The position numbers and the translations under genes were made by a program. From Rosa chinensis (lineage: Eukaryota > Streptophyta > Magnoliopsida > Rosales > Rosaceae): a stretch of 64,000 bases of DNA. The notes under the pieces are model-generated. The model did no database searches and was not told the origin of the DNA. It saw nothing but the letters and a program-made list of their open reading frames with translations. Positions 44,178-57,122 of this stretch are shown here, piece after piece; within the stretch, counting starts at the first letter, position 1; every line of letters starts with the position of its first letter. Location of the stretch: contig NC_037093.1 in NCBI RefSeq assembly GCF_002994745.2, positions 10,830,400-10,894,399 of the forward strand. The letters are read 5' to 3'.

Positions 44178-47027
44178 CTACAGTCCTGTTGTATTGCTGT
44201 GATCCTGATCTAGGATTGATGTATTGTTGCAGTCCTGATCTAGGATGCGAATGTTACTGCAATCCTGATAGACAAACCATTTCTCCATGTCGTCTTCTGC
44301 CTGTGATGAACTTTTATCCATTTCTAAATCATTCCTTGCACTGTTATCAAACACCTCATCATAAAATGCAGCTCTGTGAGATTCCATTATTCTTGTTCCC
44401 TTTCCAGGACAATAGAACTTGTATCCTTTAGACTTCTCAGAATAGCCAATGAAAAATGCACTGACTGATTGAGAATCCAACTTTCCATCTGCATTGCTGT
44501 GAATTCTAGCCTCTGCTTTACATCCCCACACATGAAAATGATTCAGACTGGGTTTATATCTACACCACAACTCAAATGGAATTTTGTGAACTGCTTTGGT
44601 TGGAACTCTGTTACAAATATAATTTGCAGTCTTTAAGGCTTCATCTAGGACTGTAGTAATACTGTGATCCTGATCTAGGATTGATGTATTGTTGCAGTCC
44701 TGATCTAGGATGCGAATGTTACTGCAATCCTGATAGACAAACCATTTCTCCATGTCGTCTTCTGCCTGTGATGAACTTTTATCCATTTCTAAATCATTCC
44801 TTGCACTGTTATCAAACACCTCATCATAAAATGCAGCTCTGTGAGATTCCATTATTCTTGTTCCCTTTCCAGGACAATAGAACTTGTATCCTTTAGACTT
44901 CTCAGAATAGCCAATGAAAAATGCACTGACTGATTGAGAATCCAACTTTCCATCTGCATTGCTGTGAATTCTAGCCTCTGCTTTACATCCCCACACATGA
45001 AAATGATTCAGACTGGGTTTATATCTACACCACAACTCAAATGGAATTTTGTGAACTGCTTTGGTTGGAACTCTGTTACAAATATAATTTGCAGTCTTTA
45101 AGGCTTCTCCCCACAGAAATTTTGGAAGTCCAGACCTGAGTATCATGCATCTAACCATGCTCATGAGAGTTCTATTTCTTCTTTCTGAAACTCCATTTTG
45201 TTGAGGATTGTATGGAGTTGTATACTGAGCAACTATCCCACATTCTTGCAAAAATAAAGCAAACGGGCCTTTATGTTGCCCTTGTTCTGTATACCTTCCA
45301 AAATACTCACCACCTCTGTCAGACCTGACAACTTTGATAACCCTGCCTGTTTGTTTCTCAACCTCAGTTTTATAAATCTTGAAGGTTTCCAAAGCTTGTG
45401 ATTTTTCAGAAATAAGGTAAACATAACAAAACCTAGAAAAATCATCTATGAAAGTTATAAAATAACAATTTCCACAGATTGTGTTAACAGGAAAAGGACC
45501 ACAGACATCAGTATGGACTAAATCAAGCAAATTTTCACTCCTTTTTGAACCAAAACTCCTAGAGTTAGTCAATTTACCCTTTAGACAATCTACACAGGTT
45601 CCAAAATCTTCAAAACTCAAGGCTGGTAAGATCTCTTGTTTAACAAGTTCTCTTAACCTTTCTTTAGAAATGTGGCCAAGTCTTTTATGCCACAAAAAGG
45701 ATGAAGAATCACTGAATTTTCTTTTGGAACCAGATGCTTTATCTAAGAAGAAAATATTCTTGCTGTCATTTTTACCAGAGAACACAGTTTCACAATTGAC
45801 TAGCCAATACCCATTTAAAATATTTGCTTCACCAAAACACACAGAGTCATAATAAAGCAACATTAATTTATTATCACTAGAGAAACTATAACCATTGTTA
45901 GCAACAAATTGAGAACCTGATATGAGGTTTCTCTTTATACTAGGAATACAATACACATTATTTAGTTCTAATACATAATTATTCCTAAACAACAACTTGA
46001 CAACTCCTATAGCCTTCACAGCTACTCTTTGACCATTTCCAGAACACACCCTTGTTTCATTCTTATTTGGGATTGTTATCCTTGATAATCCCTGTAAAGA
46101 ATTCACAACATGAATGGGTGAGCCAGTGTCAAACCACCAAGAGTTATCATGAACAAAATCATTTGACTCAATACTAAAAACAGGTTTTGAAAGAAAAGTA
46201 CCTCTTTTAGTTAGCCAAACTTTGAAACCCTCACAATCTTTCTTAAAGTGGCCAGGTTTCTTGCAAAAGAAACACTTCAGGCCACCTGCAGGTTTATTTT
46301 TAAACTTAATGTTGTCAGACCTCACAACAGATGTTGAAGTACCAGTTGAAGTGCTTCCTTTGTAGTTGTTGTTGCCAAACCTCTTATTCTTGAACTTTGA
46401 GTGGGAGATGAGATTCACTGACACTTCTTTTCCCTTCTTCTTAATTTCATCCTCAACTTCCACACAAAAGGAAATCAGTTCATTCACACTCCACATTTCC
46501 TTCTGAGTTTTGTAAAGTGTTTTCAGTTGATCATACTCATCTGGTAGTGATTCCAGCAACAAATAAACAAGGAATGGATCTTCAACAGCCATGTTTAGTC
46601 CTCTGAGTTTCCCAGCAATGTCAGAACCCTTCAATATATATTCTCTAACACTCCCTTTTCCATTGAACTGCAACCTCATGAGAGATTTCATAAGCTTTCC
46701 AGTTTCTGCTTTGTTGGAAACCTTGTATTTTTCTGCAATGGAATTGAAGAACACTTTTGCAAACTCTGAGTCTGGAATACCTCCTATCACATTCTCAGTT
46801 ATGCTCTTCTTGATCATGATCAGTGCCATCTTATTGTGCTTGTACCACTTCTCATATTTTTCTTTGCTTTCCTTGCTTGCAATTGCGGGCAATGCTTCTG
46901 GTGGATCTTCTTTCAAAACATGATCATAGTCTAGAACTCCCAGATTCAATTCAATGTCACTCTTCCATTTCTTGAAATTTGAGCCATTCAGCAACTCAAT
47001 CTGACTTATGCTCATTGAAAAGTGCAT
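44178..47027 (-). CDS. Copia gag, protease and integrase with an internal duplication
   Basis: 949 codons from ATG 47027. Gag (residues 1-220) is followed by zinc knuckle [14 protein letters not shown] (about 251-264), protease [12 protein letters not shown] (about 297-308), GAG-pre-integrase with HKRLGH (about 449-454), and the integrase core with [19 protein letters not shown] and a [10 protein letters not shown] tail segment. From about residue 640 a 155-codon piece of the integrase C-terminus is repeated in tandem. The frame ends at a TAG created by a short insertion, just before the RT ORF. Such a protein would have a doubled integrase tail and no RT. Confidence 0.93.
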   Translation of the reverse strand: MHFSMSISQIELLNGSNFKKWKSDIELNLGVLDYDHVLKEDPPEALPAIASKESKEKYEKWYKHNKMALIMIKKSITENVIGGIPDSEFAKVFFNSIAEKYKVSNKAETGKLMKSLMRLQFNGKGSVREYILKGSDIAGKLRGLNMAVEDPFLVYLLLESLPDEYDQLKTLYKTQKEMWSVNELISFCVEVEDEIKKKGKEVSVNLISHSKFKNKRFGNNNYKGSTSTGTSTSVVRSDNIKFKNKPAGGLKCFFCKKPGHFKKDCEGFKVWLTKRGTFLSKPVFSIESNDFVHDNSWWFDTGSPIHVVNSLQGLSRITIPNKNETRVCSGNGQRVAVKAIGVVKLLFRNNYVLELNNVYCIPSIKRNLISGSQFVANNGYSFSSDNKLMLLYYDSVCFGEANILNGYWLVNCETVFSGKNDSKNIFFLDKASGSKRKFSDSSSFLWHKRLGHISKERLRELVKQEILPALSFEDFGTCVDCLKGKLTNSRSFGSKRSENLLDLVHTDVCGPFPVNTICGNCYFITFIDDFSRFCYVYLISEKSQALETFKIYKTEVEKQTGRVIKVVRSDRGGEYFGRYTEQGQHKGPFALFLQECGIVAQYTTPYNPQQNGVSERRNRTLMSMVRCMILRSGLPKFLWGEALKTANYICNRVPTKAVHKIPFELWCRYKPSLNHFHVWGCKAEARIHSNADGKLDSQSVSAFFIGYSEKSKGYKFYCPGKGTRIMESHRAAFYDEVFDNSARNDLEMDKSSSQAEDDMEKWFVYQDCSNIRILDQDCNNTSILDQDHSITTVLDEALKTANYICNRVPTKAVHKIPFELWCRYKPSLNHFHVWGCKAEARIHSNADGKLDSQSVSAFFIGYSEKSKGYKFYCPGKGTRIMESHRAAFYDEVFDNSARNDLEMDKSSSQAEDDMEKWFVYQDCSNIRILDQDCNNTSILDQDHSNTTGL
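44190..45108 (-). repeat. Tandem duplication, 465-bp period, inside the young Copia
   Basis: The segment from the CTGATCTAGGATTG region through GCAGTCTTTAAGGCTTC occurs twice, offset by exactly 465 bp (for example GATCCTGATC at 44201 and 44666). The copies look identical, and 465 is a multiple of three, so the frame is kept through the repeat. The junctions lie in short repeats of a CTGTAGTAATAC / CCTGATCTAGGA type. Confidence 0.93.
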
Positions 47028-48296
47028 TGCTGTATATGAAATTGATCAGTCAAAATCTTCTAGTGTATCATGATACTAGAATAATCTGAATGTCCCAAAA
47101 CAAATGAAATTCATATATGAATGTCATTTAACTGAAACTCTATGTATATGCAGACAAATGAAACTTTTCTATTTTCAAGACCTGACATCCTTTGTGGAGT
47201 ACTCATCTCTAATAGTTTCTGAATGTTCATCTATCTAAAATATACAAGACTATGAAACCAAATGTTTGATGTAGATCTCTTTGGAAATCATACTCAAATT
47301 TAATTTTAAGTCTCATAATCTCATTCTGATGAAACTGAATACAATGTAATTGCTATATATTGGCCACTTTGACAGCACTTTATTATGCAACATATAATTG
47401 AATTCATACTCAATATTTCATCAGCATATTAGATCCTTTGGAATGTTCATTCATGGGACCACTTTGGCAGCACACAACATGATGAATTTCTCAATGAATC
47501 AAATATCATAACTTGAAACAAGTATATACATCAATGACTATTTATCAGACATGAATTATATATGTAGATAACTGTATGCGGATTACAACAAAATTCCCAG
47601 AAATCGTTTCAAAATAAATTTGTTGAAGTAGCAATAACATGTAACTCATCTAAGCATAGATTGCTCTGATACCAATTGTTAGAACTACACTAGTCTAATG
47701 TTGTAAATCTATCTCAGTAAGAGCACATGTAAACAATGTTATATACGTAAACTTTATTTAGGATTGCAATAGTAAACGCATAGTATATTAGGATTGCAGA
47801 AACATATCTATCCTAATATATGGATGAAATATTTAGGAGTGATATACTGGTCGCATCCTAATATAGGACTGAAACTTCATATCCCTCCTGATTTCTGCAA
47901 TGTATATAAACTGTACAATATGTGAAGGAGTCTTACACGATGCACTTGAACCATTCATCTTAGTCTTCTCCTGATTCCACCTCCAGTATTCTCTTAGTAT
48001 GATGGGACTAATTTATGAGAACAGATTATGTATCAGAAAGGACCAAAACGTTATATATAGCAATGTAATAACAGTTTCTTCCATCAAGAAACTGCCATCA
48101 CCCTTTAACTGCTATTTCAAATATATAACTTCTTGCAACTGTCCTAATTTGATTTCAAATCAATCCAAACAGATTAGGATAAGTACTTAAACTTATTTTA
48201 AATACAAACTCTAACAAATACGTTTACTTAAGTGTATATGCTGTACATACAAGGTTTCTATGTAATGTCTTGTTCATCAGGTTTTCTAACATATAC

Positions 48297-48794
48297 AGCA
48301 ACCTATACTTTTTGGGGCAGCTTTCCTTGTTGTGCAACCTGTTATTCATTACATTCCGGATAATTGGCACCCAGTAATTGATAATACTCGGGAAAATAAC
48401 TGCATGATGGAGTGCTTTGGATGAGTTTCGGGACATAAGATTAGGATTATTCCTGATAATACAGAAACAAAATTGCAATTAAACTTTGTTCTAATGCAGA
48501 GTATATACTGTTTAACCTCAAATTTAATCTCCAGGTTGCATGTTTTTTATACTAAATTCCAGGAAATTAGAAACAAAAATGTCAAGATAAGAGCTTTAAT
48601 TTGTTTCCTTTTCATTTCTACACATCTCAAATAAGGAGACCAAGAATCCTGTAACAAGTTCCAGTGAGGCCAACAACATTGTACTATAAAAAATTTGAGC
48701 ATTGGAATATTCAGGATGAGATATGAACAGAGTCATCAAGGTGGATAGATGATAATCTACTGTTCAAGGCGGATAGTTGAAAATCATTAGCTAA
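48297..48794. other. Non-coding flank between the young Copia and the SLX9-like remnant
   Basis: No gene, RNA or repeat boundary recognised. Continuous with the ARF 3' flank before the Copia inserted. Confidence 0.5.
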
Positions 48795-48962
48795 AGCCTT
48801 AGATTTATTCTGTTTCCCATTTTCACTTCCATTTTTCCCCTTTTCTTCCGTTGCTCAGCCATCACAGGTTGTGTGTTCTTCAAGTGTTCATAAATAGCTG
48901 CCATCGGATCCGCCTGGAAAGCAGGGAGATTAAGAACTCTACCCAACTGCTCTGCTTCCTTT
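48795..48962 (-). pseudogene. Terminal exon remnant resembling ribosome-biogenesis protein SLX9
   Basis: After an AG acceptor (48964-48963) the minus strand reads KEAEQLGRVLNLPAFQADPMAAIYEHLKNTQP followed by a lysine-rich tail, reminiscent of the C-terminus of plant SLX9-like proteins. The basic tail continues best if one base is restored after QRKK, so the present frame is shifted. No upstream exons were found to 49231. SLX9 helps export and mature pre-40S subunits; the assignment is from pattern memory. Confidence 0.4.
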
Positions 48963-49231
48963 CTGACCAAAATGTGACCAATTATTAACTTAATACTCAA
49001 ACTTCATTCACATTGTGAGAAAACATACATTAGCGTGAAATCAATGGTAGGAGCTGGTTCTTGTTAATCCTCAAACTCAGGCAGGAACTCAGAAAAGGAA
49101 GAGAGATCATATGCTTTTAGTTTCTTCTTCTGGCTACATACTTTCTTCTTCTGGTAGAATTGAAATTTAGTTACTCTTCACCAGCATCTTATGCCTTTTA
49201 AACAGACGCATATATACATATATTATATAAC
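48963..49231. other. Non-coding stretch, no gene recognised
   Basis: AT-rich sequence with TTCTTCTTCTGG repeats (49120-49155). Upstream exons of the SLX9-like gene would be expected here but are not seen. Confidence 0.4.
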
Positions 49232-49781
49232 TGAAAGCTGTTTTAGGGAAACGATATTTAAGAGAGAATTGCTGTGTGTTCCCATTAATAATAGGGGCCT
49301 CTTTATATAGAGGATTACAATGCATAGAGTCTGAATTGTACAAGGAAAGATATTCATACAATGAATGGAAATCTCTAAGATATTATCCGAGATTATGTCT
49401 AACTAAAACCCTATTATCACTAGGTCAAGTAACTTAGAGTTTGGGCCAGACACAATTTGGATTTACTTAAACACTCCCTCTTGTGTCGCCCAAACGCGGT
49501 GCTTCTCTCGTTGCCTCGTCAAAAACCTTGGCGAGTAACAAAAACCGAGTGAGACAAAAATAACCTCGGTCGAAGGAGAAAAAGAGCACAACACACTCTT
49601 CACGTTTCATGATCAACATGTAGACAACTCCCCCTGATGTACATGTCTCCCCTTGACGACTACAATCATGGGAGTTCAGATAACTTCCGCAAGCCAATGC
49701 TTGCAACATGTTTCTCAAACGTGGATTTGGGCAATGACTTAGTGAACAAGTCTGCCACTTTGTCCTCAGATCGAACCTGAT

Positions 49782-52700
49782 TCATTTTGATCTTGAGGAG
49801 CTTCTGTTGCTGCTGATTGTAAAAGAACTTAGGCGATATGTGCTTGGTGTTGTCGCCTTTGATGTAGCCTTGCTAGCAGCATTATCCTCATAAATACTAG
49901 TAGGCTCATCTGTGGTGGATTCCAAATCAAAATTACTTCGAACATGCGTAACTATGGATCTAAGCCATATACATTCACGAACTGCTTCGTGAAGAGCAAT
50001 AATCTCTGCATGATTCGAAAAAGTAGCAACTAAGGTATGTTTTGTAGACTTCCAAGATATTGCAGTCTTACCCATGGTGAATACATAACCAGTTTGGGAA
50101 CGACCTTTGTGTGGATCAGAGAGATACCCAGCATCAGCAAAACCTTCCAAAACACTTATGTCGTTTTGGGATGGAGAGAGCGAACGCAGTCCACTTTTGG
50201 TGGCGTTCTTGACATATGATGGGTCCGAATCCATCGTCTCTCTGTAGGGATAGAACAAGCCCATATCGATCGTACCACTTAGGTATTGAAAGATTTCCTT
50301 AACACCAGTCCAATGGCGTCGTGTTGGCACAGAGCTAGATCTAGCTAACAAGTTCACTGCAAATGAGATGTCTGGTCTTGTGCATTGTGCTAAGTACAAT
50401 AATGCGCCTACTGCACTTAGGTAGGGCACTTCTGCCTCTAGCACATCTTCGTCATCTTCTTTTGGATGGAATGGGTCATTCTTTGGATCAAGACTATTGA
50501 CGACCATTGGGGTGCTTGAAGGCTTAACTTTGTCAGTATTGAAACGCCTAAGTATCTTTTGGGTATAAGCTGATTGATGAATCATGATACCATCTTCACG
50601 GTGCTCAATTTTCAAACCGAGCCAAAACCGTGTTTTCCCAAGATCTTTCATCTCAAACTCGGATTTCAAGTGTTCAGCGGTTTCCCTTAACTCTTTAAGG
50701 GTGCCAATTATGTTCATGTCATCGACATAAACCGCTACTATTGCAAATCCGAAACTTGTTCATTTTATGAACACACATGGGCATAGTTCATTATTGACAT
50801 ATCCCTTCCCACTCAAGTAGTCAGTTAGACGGTTATACCACATCCGTCCGGATTGCTTCAATCCATATAGTGAGCGTTTCAATCTTATTGCAAACGCTCT
50901 CCGTGATTTAGAGCCACTTGATTTGGGCAACTGAAGTCCATCTGGGACCTTCATGTATATCTCTGTATCTAGATCCCCATATAGATACGCAGTAACCACA
51001 TCCATAAGCTGCATGTTTAGTTTTTCAGAAACTACTAAACTAACAAGGTAGCGGAACATAATAACGTCCATTACGGGAGAGTAGGTCTCCTCGTAGCCGA
51101 TTCCAAGGCGTTGTGAGAAGCCTTGCGCCACAAGGCGAGCTTTGTACCTTACAATCTCGCTTCTCTCATTACGCTTTCTAAAGAATACCCATTTATGATC
51201 AACTGGTTTGGTGTTAGGCGGTATTGGCACCACTGGACCGAATACCTTTCTCTTCGCTAGAGAATCAAGTTTTGCCTGGATCTTTCCATTTTGGCCAATC
51301 AGCTCTACGTTGGCATTCATCAATGAAACGTGGTTCGTTGTCATCGGTCTCAACAATCTCACGCGCTACTGAATATGCGAATACATCATCAATGATGATG
51401 GAGTTTGTTTCCCACGTCCCATGTACGCTAGTGTAATTTACCGAGATCTCTACGTTCTCAGGGATAGGTTTTGACATTGAGGCGTCCCCCAAAGATGTCT
51501 CTTGGACATAACCATAATCCGGAACATTCTCATGGTACGGATTTTGAGTATCGACGATCAAAGGATTTGTTTGTGCCTCATTCGCTCTCTTTCTAGGGCG
51601 AGTATCCTTCGAACCAATCAGTCTACGGTGCTTCCTCGGGGGACCTGCGGTCATAGATGCCACATCACTGCCATTCTGGGCAGTGGCGCCATCTCCTGGT
51701 GTCACAGGAGTGGCGTTACGTCCAATATTTGGGACGTCAATCCTTACAGGCACATTTGCAGCAGGTATATGTGATCTCGTCAATTTAGAAACATTAGAAA
51801 ACGTATCAGGCAGAGTGTCTGCTACGTTCTGGAGCTCGATAATTCGTCGCACTTCAAGTTCGGACTGTGTGGTATGGGGATCGAGATGAGACATAATGGG
51901 GACAGACCACAACAATTCCTATCGTTCCTGTTGAACATCTGTGTTCTTTTCTCCCCCTAACGACGGGAAGACTGTCTCATCAAAGTGACAATTCACAAAT
52001 CTAGCGGTAAAGAGATCGCATGTCAAGGGTTCAAGGTAGTGGACGATAGTTGGAGATTCATATCCAACATCGATGCTCATTCGTCTCTGGGGACCCATCT
52101 TAGTACGCTGTGGCGGCATAATAGGCACATAAATAGCACACCAAAAAATGCTTAAGTGCGAGATATCAGGCTCGTACCCAGTCACTAGCTGTAACGCAGA
52201 ATAAGGTTGGGTGTCCGTGGGTCGTAGATGAATTAGCGTAGCTGCGTGCAATATTGCATATCCCTAAGCGGAAAAAAGGAGATTAGTGCACATAACCAAT
52301 GTCCATGCTATCATTTGTAGTCGTTAGATAGTGGCTTCTGCGAGACCATTTTGGGTATGAACATGGGAAACTTGATGCTCTACATCAATCCCCAGTGGCA
52401 TGCAATAGTCCCCGAACGTTTTCGATGTAAACTCTCCAGCATTATCAAGTCGAATAGACTTAATTGGGTGGTCTGGGTAGTGAGCTTGTAGATGGATAAC
52501 CTGGGCTAGGAGTTTAGCATAAGTAGCATTTCGAGTGGACAACAGCGCGACATGTGACCAGCGTGTCGACTCATCAAGCAATAACATAAAGTATTTAAAA
52601 GGTCTGCATGATGGTTGAATTGGTCCACAGATATCCCCTTGGATTCTCTGTAAAAACGGAATGAGTATTTTGGGATCCTTTGCGTAGGACGGTCTCGGTC

Positions 52701-54723
52701 CTAATTTTCCTAAGGAATAGGCTTTGCAAAATGAGCGAGGGGCCTTAGAAGCAACCAATGAGGATTTTGGTTGGGCCTGAGCGTCTGAATCGCTATTAGA
52801 AGCAAAATTTGTGACTACATCACCCGCTATGGTGTTGGAACCATGGGAAGTGGAACCCATGGCGCCATTGCCATGGGTGACGCCCTGTTTGGCATTGTCA
52901 GGGGGAACATGGGCAGCCCTAGGCCTGCGATGGACGGTGGCAGAGCCAGAGGCAGCTGCAGCGGCGGTCACACTAAGTCCAGGAATCAATCTTTGATTCT
53001 TGCTTCTTTTTGCTCGAAAGAATGGATGTATGTGTGAAGTTTTTAGTATACGGATCATCATGTCACGACTAGAATGTCCTAGTCGGTCATGCCAAAGACA
53101 AAATGTGCCAGAATCCAAGAGAGCTTCTGTTATGACATTATTGGATTCAATAGGTCGAATGGTAGTGACATAAAGTCCACTAGATTGACACATAAACTTC
53201 TCTAAGATGCGCTTTCGTCCGTAGTCATTAGAGGTAATGCAAAGGAACTCTTTTCCGTTCTCAGTATGCGTTTCTGCAAGGAATCCGTTGGCTTGGATAT
53301 CTTTAAAGCTCAATGTACTTACATAGGCATTTGCAAGCATAATTAGCTATAATGAGCCACGCTCATGCTACTACCAGCTGTACCGACTCCGGCCAAAGGA
53401 GTGACCTACGGGAACACAGCCAGGCAGGCTACCGCCTGAGCCCCAGCTTGCCCCTAGATCACCGCTGACTGGCCGCCATGCGCCGTGCCAAGATAGCATC
53501 AGAAGCTCCAGAAGCTGGGGACTGAAGCATATCAGTCCCATATCGAAAACATGGAGAAGATCAGCTCTCTCCTCACCTATAAAAGGTTCTCTCCTCTCTC
53601 CTCATTAATTACGCATACTTACATACTGTTACTTTGTCAACATAAATACATTGACTAACTTAGGCATCAGAGAAGAGAAGACGGCCCAGCGTGGTCTCCC
53701 TCTGACGCCCTCTGTATTTCACTTGACAGGTAGCGGAAGCTCTGAGAATAGCATAGGTAACGGTCCGCTCATTGGACCAGCGTTAACAAGGGTTTAGTTA
53801 CAGCTGAACTTTAAACATTAACACTCAATAAGGTTCGATTTGCCTTAGGAGCGTAGAGAGCTTCTGCGACTTTAATCATGGTGCCATTTGGCAAAAGGAA
53901 TTGGGCCATTCCATGTCCTTGAACTAATCCTGATGGCCCAGCCATCGTAGTCACAGAGGAATACGTAGGCAACATCTCCAAGAATAATTGCCTATGGCGG
54001 AGAATAGTGTGAGTAGTCGCACTATTCGCAAGACATTGCAGTTCTCTAGAATCCATTCCTAAAAGAAAAGGCTCGTAATTAAAAAGGAGTCATAAAGAAA
54101 ATAACTCAACTTTTATTAATAAGCCAACGAAATTACATCATTGTCTCTTTCACTAGAGAGAATCTAATCCAAAAACTAGCTAATGCAAAACAATTGTAGT
54201 CGTCCAACTTCTTTCGGTAATTCCAATGCAAACATGACCAGGTGAGTAGAGAGATGTCGGTGGAGCAAGACTCGCTTAAGTACCACTTATCTCAAAACCT
54301 TCCTAGATATCACATTTACTTTGAGTACACCTACTTTGAAGAAGGACTAAACCATTGGCATCTACTACAAAAATAATATGACAATTGCCTATATCACTTG
54401 GAAAATAAAAAGACTTAATCAAAATCGCTAGTTTCTGGGTCTTAATCCTTGCAGTCTTCCACCCTTAGATCGAGGTCGCCATCTTGATCTTCTTGTTCCA
54501 TGTAATGTGCCTCCCTTGCTTCATGATACATCTTGTATGCATTTACAACATTTTGGGATGCCTTACACTTCCTTGCCCAATGTCCGGGTAGTCCACACCT
54601 AAGACAAGCATCATTATGGTCAGGTTCCCTTGATCGAGAAGCTTTAGGAGTGCTTTGGGGAAGGCTTCTATCTTTGGTGGCATCACCACCATAGCCGGAG
54701 GCGTGGCCTCTCTCTCTCTTCAC
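49782..54723 (-). pseudogene. Copia gag-pol remnants of the decayed element
   Basis: In transcript order: gag zinc knuckle CLRCGLPGHWARKC (about 54562-54603), protease-adjacent piece with NSATTHTILRH (53829-54056), pre-integrase WHDRLGHSSRDM and integrase with LDESTRWSHV and DNAGEF (52324-53313), integrase tail (51919-52251), reverse transcriptase (50760-51362 continued in 50717 downwards, with VYVDDMNII spanning a TGA near 50757), and RNase H (49782 onward). An Ala/Ser-rich low-complexity insert sits within the pre-integrase/integrase linker near 52800-52980. Stops and frameshifts are spread throughout. Confidence 0.85.
53314..53823 (+). mobile_element. Solo LTR of a Tat-lineage Gypsy family
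   Basis: 510 bp, beginning TGTACTTACATAGGC and ending ACATTAACA, flanked by CTCAA at 53309-53313 and 53824-53828. Excision restores the Copia reading NRTLLS-FKDIQANGF. It matches the LTR at 54917-55427 throughout, including the CTATAAAAGG TATA box (near 53578). It is a separate insertion of the same family that lies 1.1 kb to the right. Confidence 0.92.
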
Positions 54724-55480
54724 ACGTTTACCTCCATGGTTTCGTGCACGCCTATCTTAGCGGTTTCCTTCCTCTTTAGGGCGAGAATATGGACCAGAAC
54801 GTCTAGAATTATCCCTTTCCTTAGGGTTTCGTTCCTTGCACCCTCCCTTAGGGGCATGACTATAATTAGGCTCTGGAATTGGCTTGGCTCCCACGAGTCT
54901 TGAATTATAGTTCTTCAATACTTACATAGGCATTCACAAGCATAATTAGCTACAATGAGCCACGCTCATGCTACCGCTAGCGGTACCAACTCCCTCCAAA
55001 GGAGTGACCTACAGAAACACACCCAAACAGGCTATCGCCTGAGCCCCGGCTCACTCCCAGATCACCGATGACGCGCCGCCACGCGCCATGCCAAGTTGGC
55101 ATCAGTAGCTTCAGAAGCTGGGGACTGAAGCACATTAGTCCCACATTGAAAACATAGAGAAGATCAGTTCCCTTCTCACCTATAAAAGGTTCTCTCCTCT
55201 CTCCTCATTGATTACACAATTAATACGTACCTACTGTTACTTTGTCAACATAAATACATTGACTAACTTAGGCATCAGAAGAGAAGAGCGCCCAGCGCGG
55301 TCTCCCTCTGATGCCCTCTGTATTTTACTTGACAGGTAGCGGGGACTGTAAGTATCATTGATAGCGGTCTGCCCATCAGACCAGCGTTAGTAAAGGTTTA
55401 GCTACCGCTGAACTTTAAGCATCAACATTGGCGCCGTCTGTGGGAATCCTTAAACAAGAGGCCATCCCACCACATCCACC

Positions 55481-57119
55481 ATGAATAACGGTAGCGGGGG
55501 AAACACTGAGGGGCAAGCGGATCAATCCACCAATCCCCACCCCACCAACCCCACGATCAATGTTAATTCAGCGGTTAACGTTAACCGTGCACTATTCAAC
55601 ACGCCGGTCAACCCCAGCGGGGAACCTCAGGCCAGTTACCAGATCCCGCCAACTCAAACTACAGCGGAGGCTCAGCCGAGCGGCAGCCGCCCTCCGGTGC
55701 AGGACCTCGCCGCTATGTATGAGCTAGCAATAGCGGACCTTCACATGGCTAATTGAGAGCGCGAACAGGAGCGCAGAGAAAGGCCGAGGCCCAAAAGCAT
55801 GTGGCCACGCTGATGTCAAAATTTGACGAGCTGAAGAAGGCGCTGGAAGAAAACGCCAACCCAGTGCAAAGCGAGCAGTCGCGGAGCACCAGGCACAGTC
55901 AGCCCATCACCGGCAGATTGGTACATAGACCAATCATACAGATGCAGGTACCGTTGAACCCACCAGAGCTATGAGGAATGGGACCACCTCCTGAATCCCG
56001 ACTAATACTGGAGCAGGAGGCGGAGTCACAGCCGCATACCAACCGCTCGACAATCAAGGCCAAAACCAAGGGTAATATGCCTATCCCTAGGCGAGAGCTA
56101 GTTCAACGGAGCATCCAAAAGGAACCCGATGGAGACACAACCGCCATAATACTGGAGCGGATGCAACAACTAGAGCAAAGGCTAATCCGGGCCGAGGCGG
56201 GCTCCCCAGCGCCAATACTAAATCCACTTTTTGCATCCAGACCAGGACCATTCACCGCCAGGATCTTACATGCCATCCACCCAGCGCATGCCAAGACGCC
56301 AAAGATGTCACATTACGGCGGCATGACTGACCCCTTTGTCCATATGGATACCTTCAAAAAAGTCACCAATAACAAGGGCTTCGATGACGCTACCCTCTGC
56401 CACTTGTTCATCGAAACGTTGGATAGTGAGGCAATAAGTTGGTTCTTTGAGTGCCCGCCAGGGTCCATCGACTCGTTCAATGCACTATCAAATGCTTTCC
56501 TATCTCGGTTCATCCTATTGGTTGCCGAACACCACAATACATCCCAGCTATTCAACCTCAAGCAGGGGCGAAGGAGACATTGAAGGCGTTTGTCACCAGG
56601 TGGCGAGCGGTAACGTCGCAGTGCCGCGACCTTGATAAAACAATGGTGCTCGCAGCTTTCAAGCAGGGACTCCTCAAAGGACCATTTCTCTATCACCTCA
56701 ATTACAACCATCCAAATGCCGCTTACGACCATGAGCGAGGCTGTCATCCATGCACAGGCAAAATTCATTACATATGGAGAAACTCCCCATCACCACCAAC
56801 ACCTATAAAGTCCACCCAACCCTCCTCCAGCCATCAGGAAACCGCTAACAAAACCTCTGCTGCTTCGCCAACTGATAAGAAGAGAGAGTGGCTACAGAGC
56901 AGCCACCAGAGCAAGCGGCAGAAGGATCAACATTACACCAAGGGTAACCGCTCATTCCAGGGCGATAACCGTAATAAACCAACGGAGTCATCCCAGCAGT
57001 ACGCAGTGTTCACTATCCTCAAGGCCTCATACGAGGAAATATACGATCAGTGCAAAAGGCCAGATTCCTCCACCACCCTCAAGAAAATACTCATGGGTGG
57101 AAAAGCCCAAAAACACCGG
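55481..57119 (+). pseudogene. Tat gag, broken
   Basis: Starts MNNGSGGNTEGQ, a low-complexity Asn/Pro/Thr head. The retrotransposon gag core (HYGGMTDPFVHMDTF, then ALSNAFLSRF and LKAFVTRWR) lies about 56300-56620. Breaks: TGA at 55754-55756 and 55972-55974, plus frameshifts near 55790, 56570 and 57115. A CKYHEDSGHNTNNC zinc-finger-like motif follows the last frameshift (57130 onward). Confidence 0.85.
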
Positions 57120-57122
57120 TAA

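Larger units (their letters stand above)
41150..48291 (-). mobile_element. Young full-length Ty1-Copia retrotransposon
   Basis: The LTRs are 41150-41764 and 47677-48291, 615 bp each; one difference was noticed (AAGGGACC near 41513 against AAAGGACC near 48040). The target duplication TATAC is at 41145-41149 and 48292-48296. The primer-binding site next to the 5' LTR reads ATTGGTATCAGAGCAA on the minus strand (47676 downwards). Total 7142 bp. The leader (47028-47676) and the 3' part (41765-42262) are non-coding. The two large ORFs are described separately. Near-identical LTRs mean a very recent insertion. Confidence 0.97.
49232..54916 (-). mobile_element. Decayed Ty1-Copia retrotransposon, 3' part, cut by a Gypsy element
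   Basis: The 3' LTR runs from 49473 (TGTTTAAGTAAATCC on the minus strand, preceded by purine tract AAGAGGGAG) to about 49232; the latter border is uncertain. Coding remnants run rightwards to 54723 and beyond. A solo LTR (53314-53823) interrupts it, and the Tat-type element starting at 54917 cuts it inside gag. Its 5' LTR is expected beyond the right edge of the window. Confidence 0.85.

Noticed and set aside
44189..44896. Repeated plus-strand ORFs of about 70-80 codons
   Set aside because: Antisense shadows of the duplicated integrase segment.
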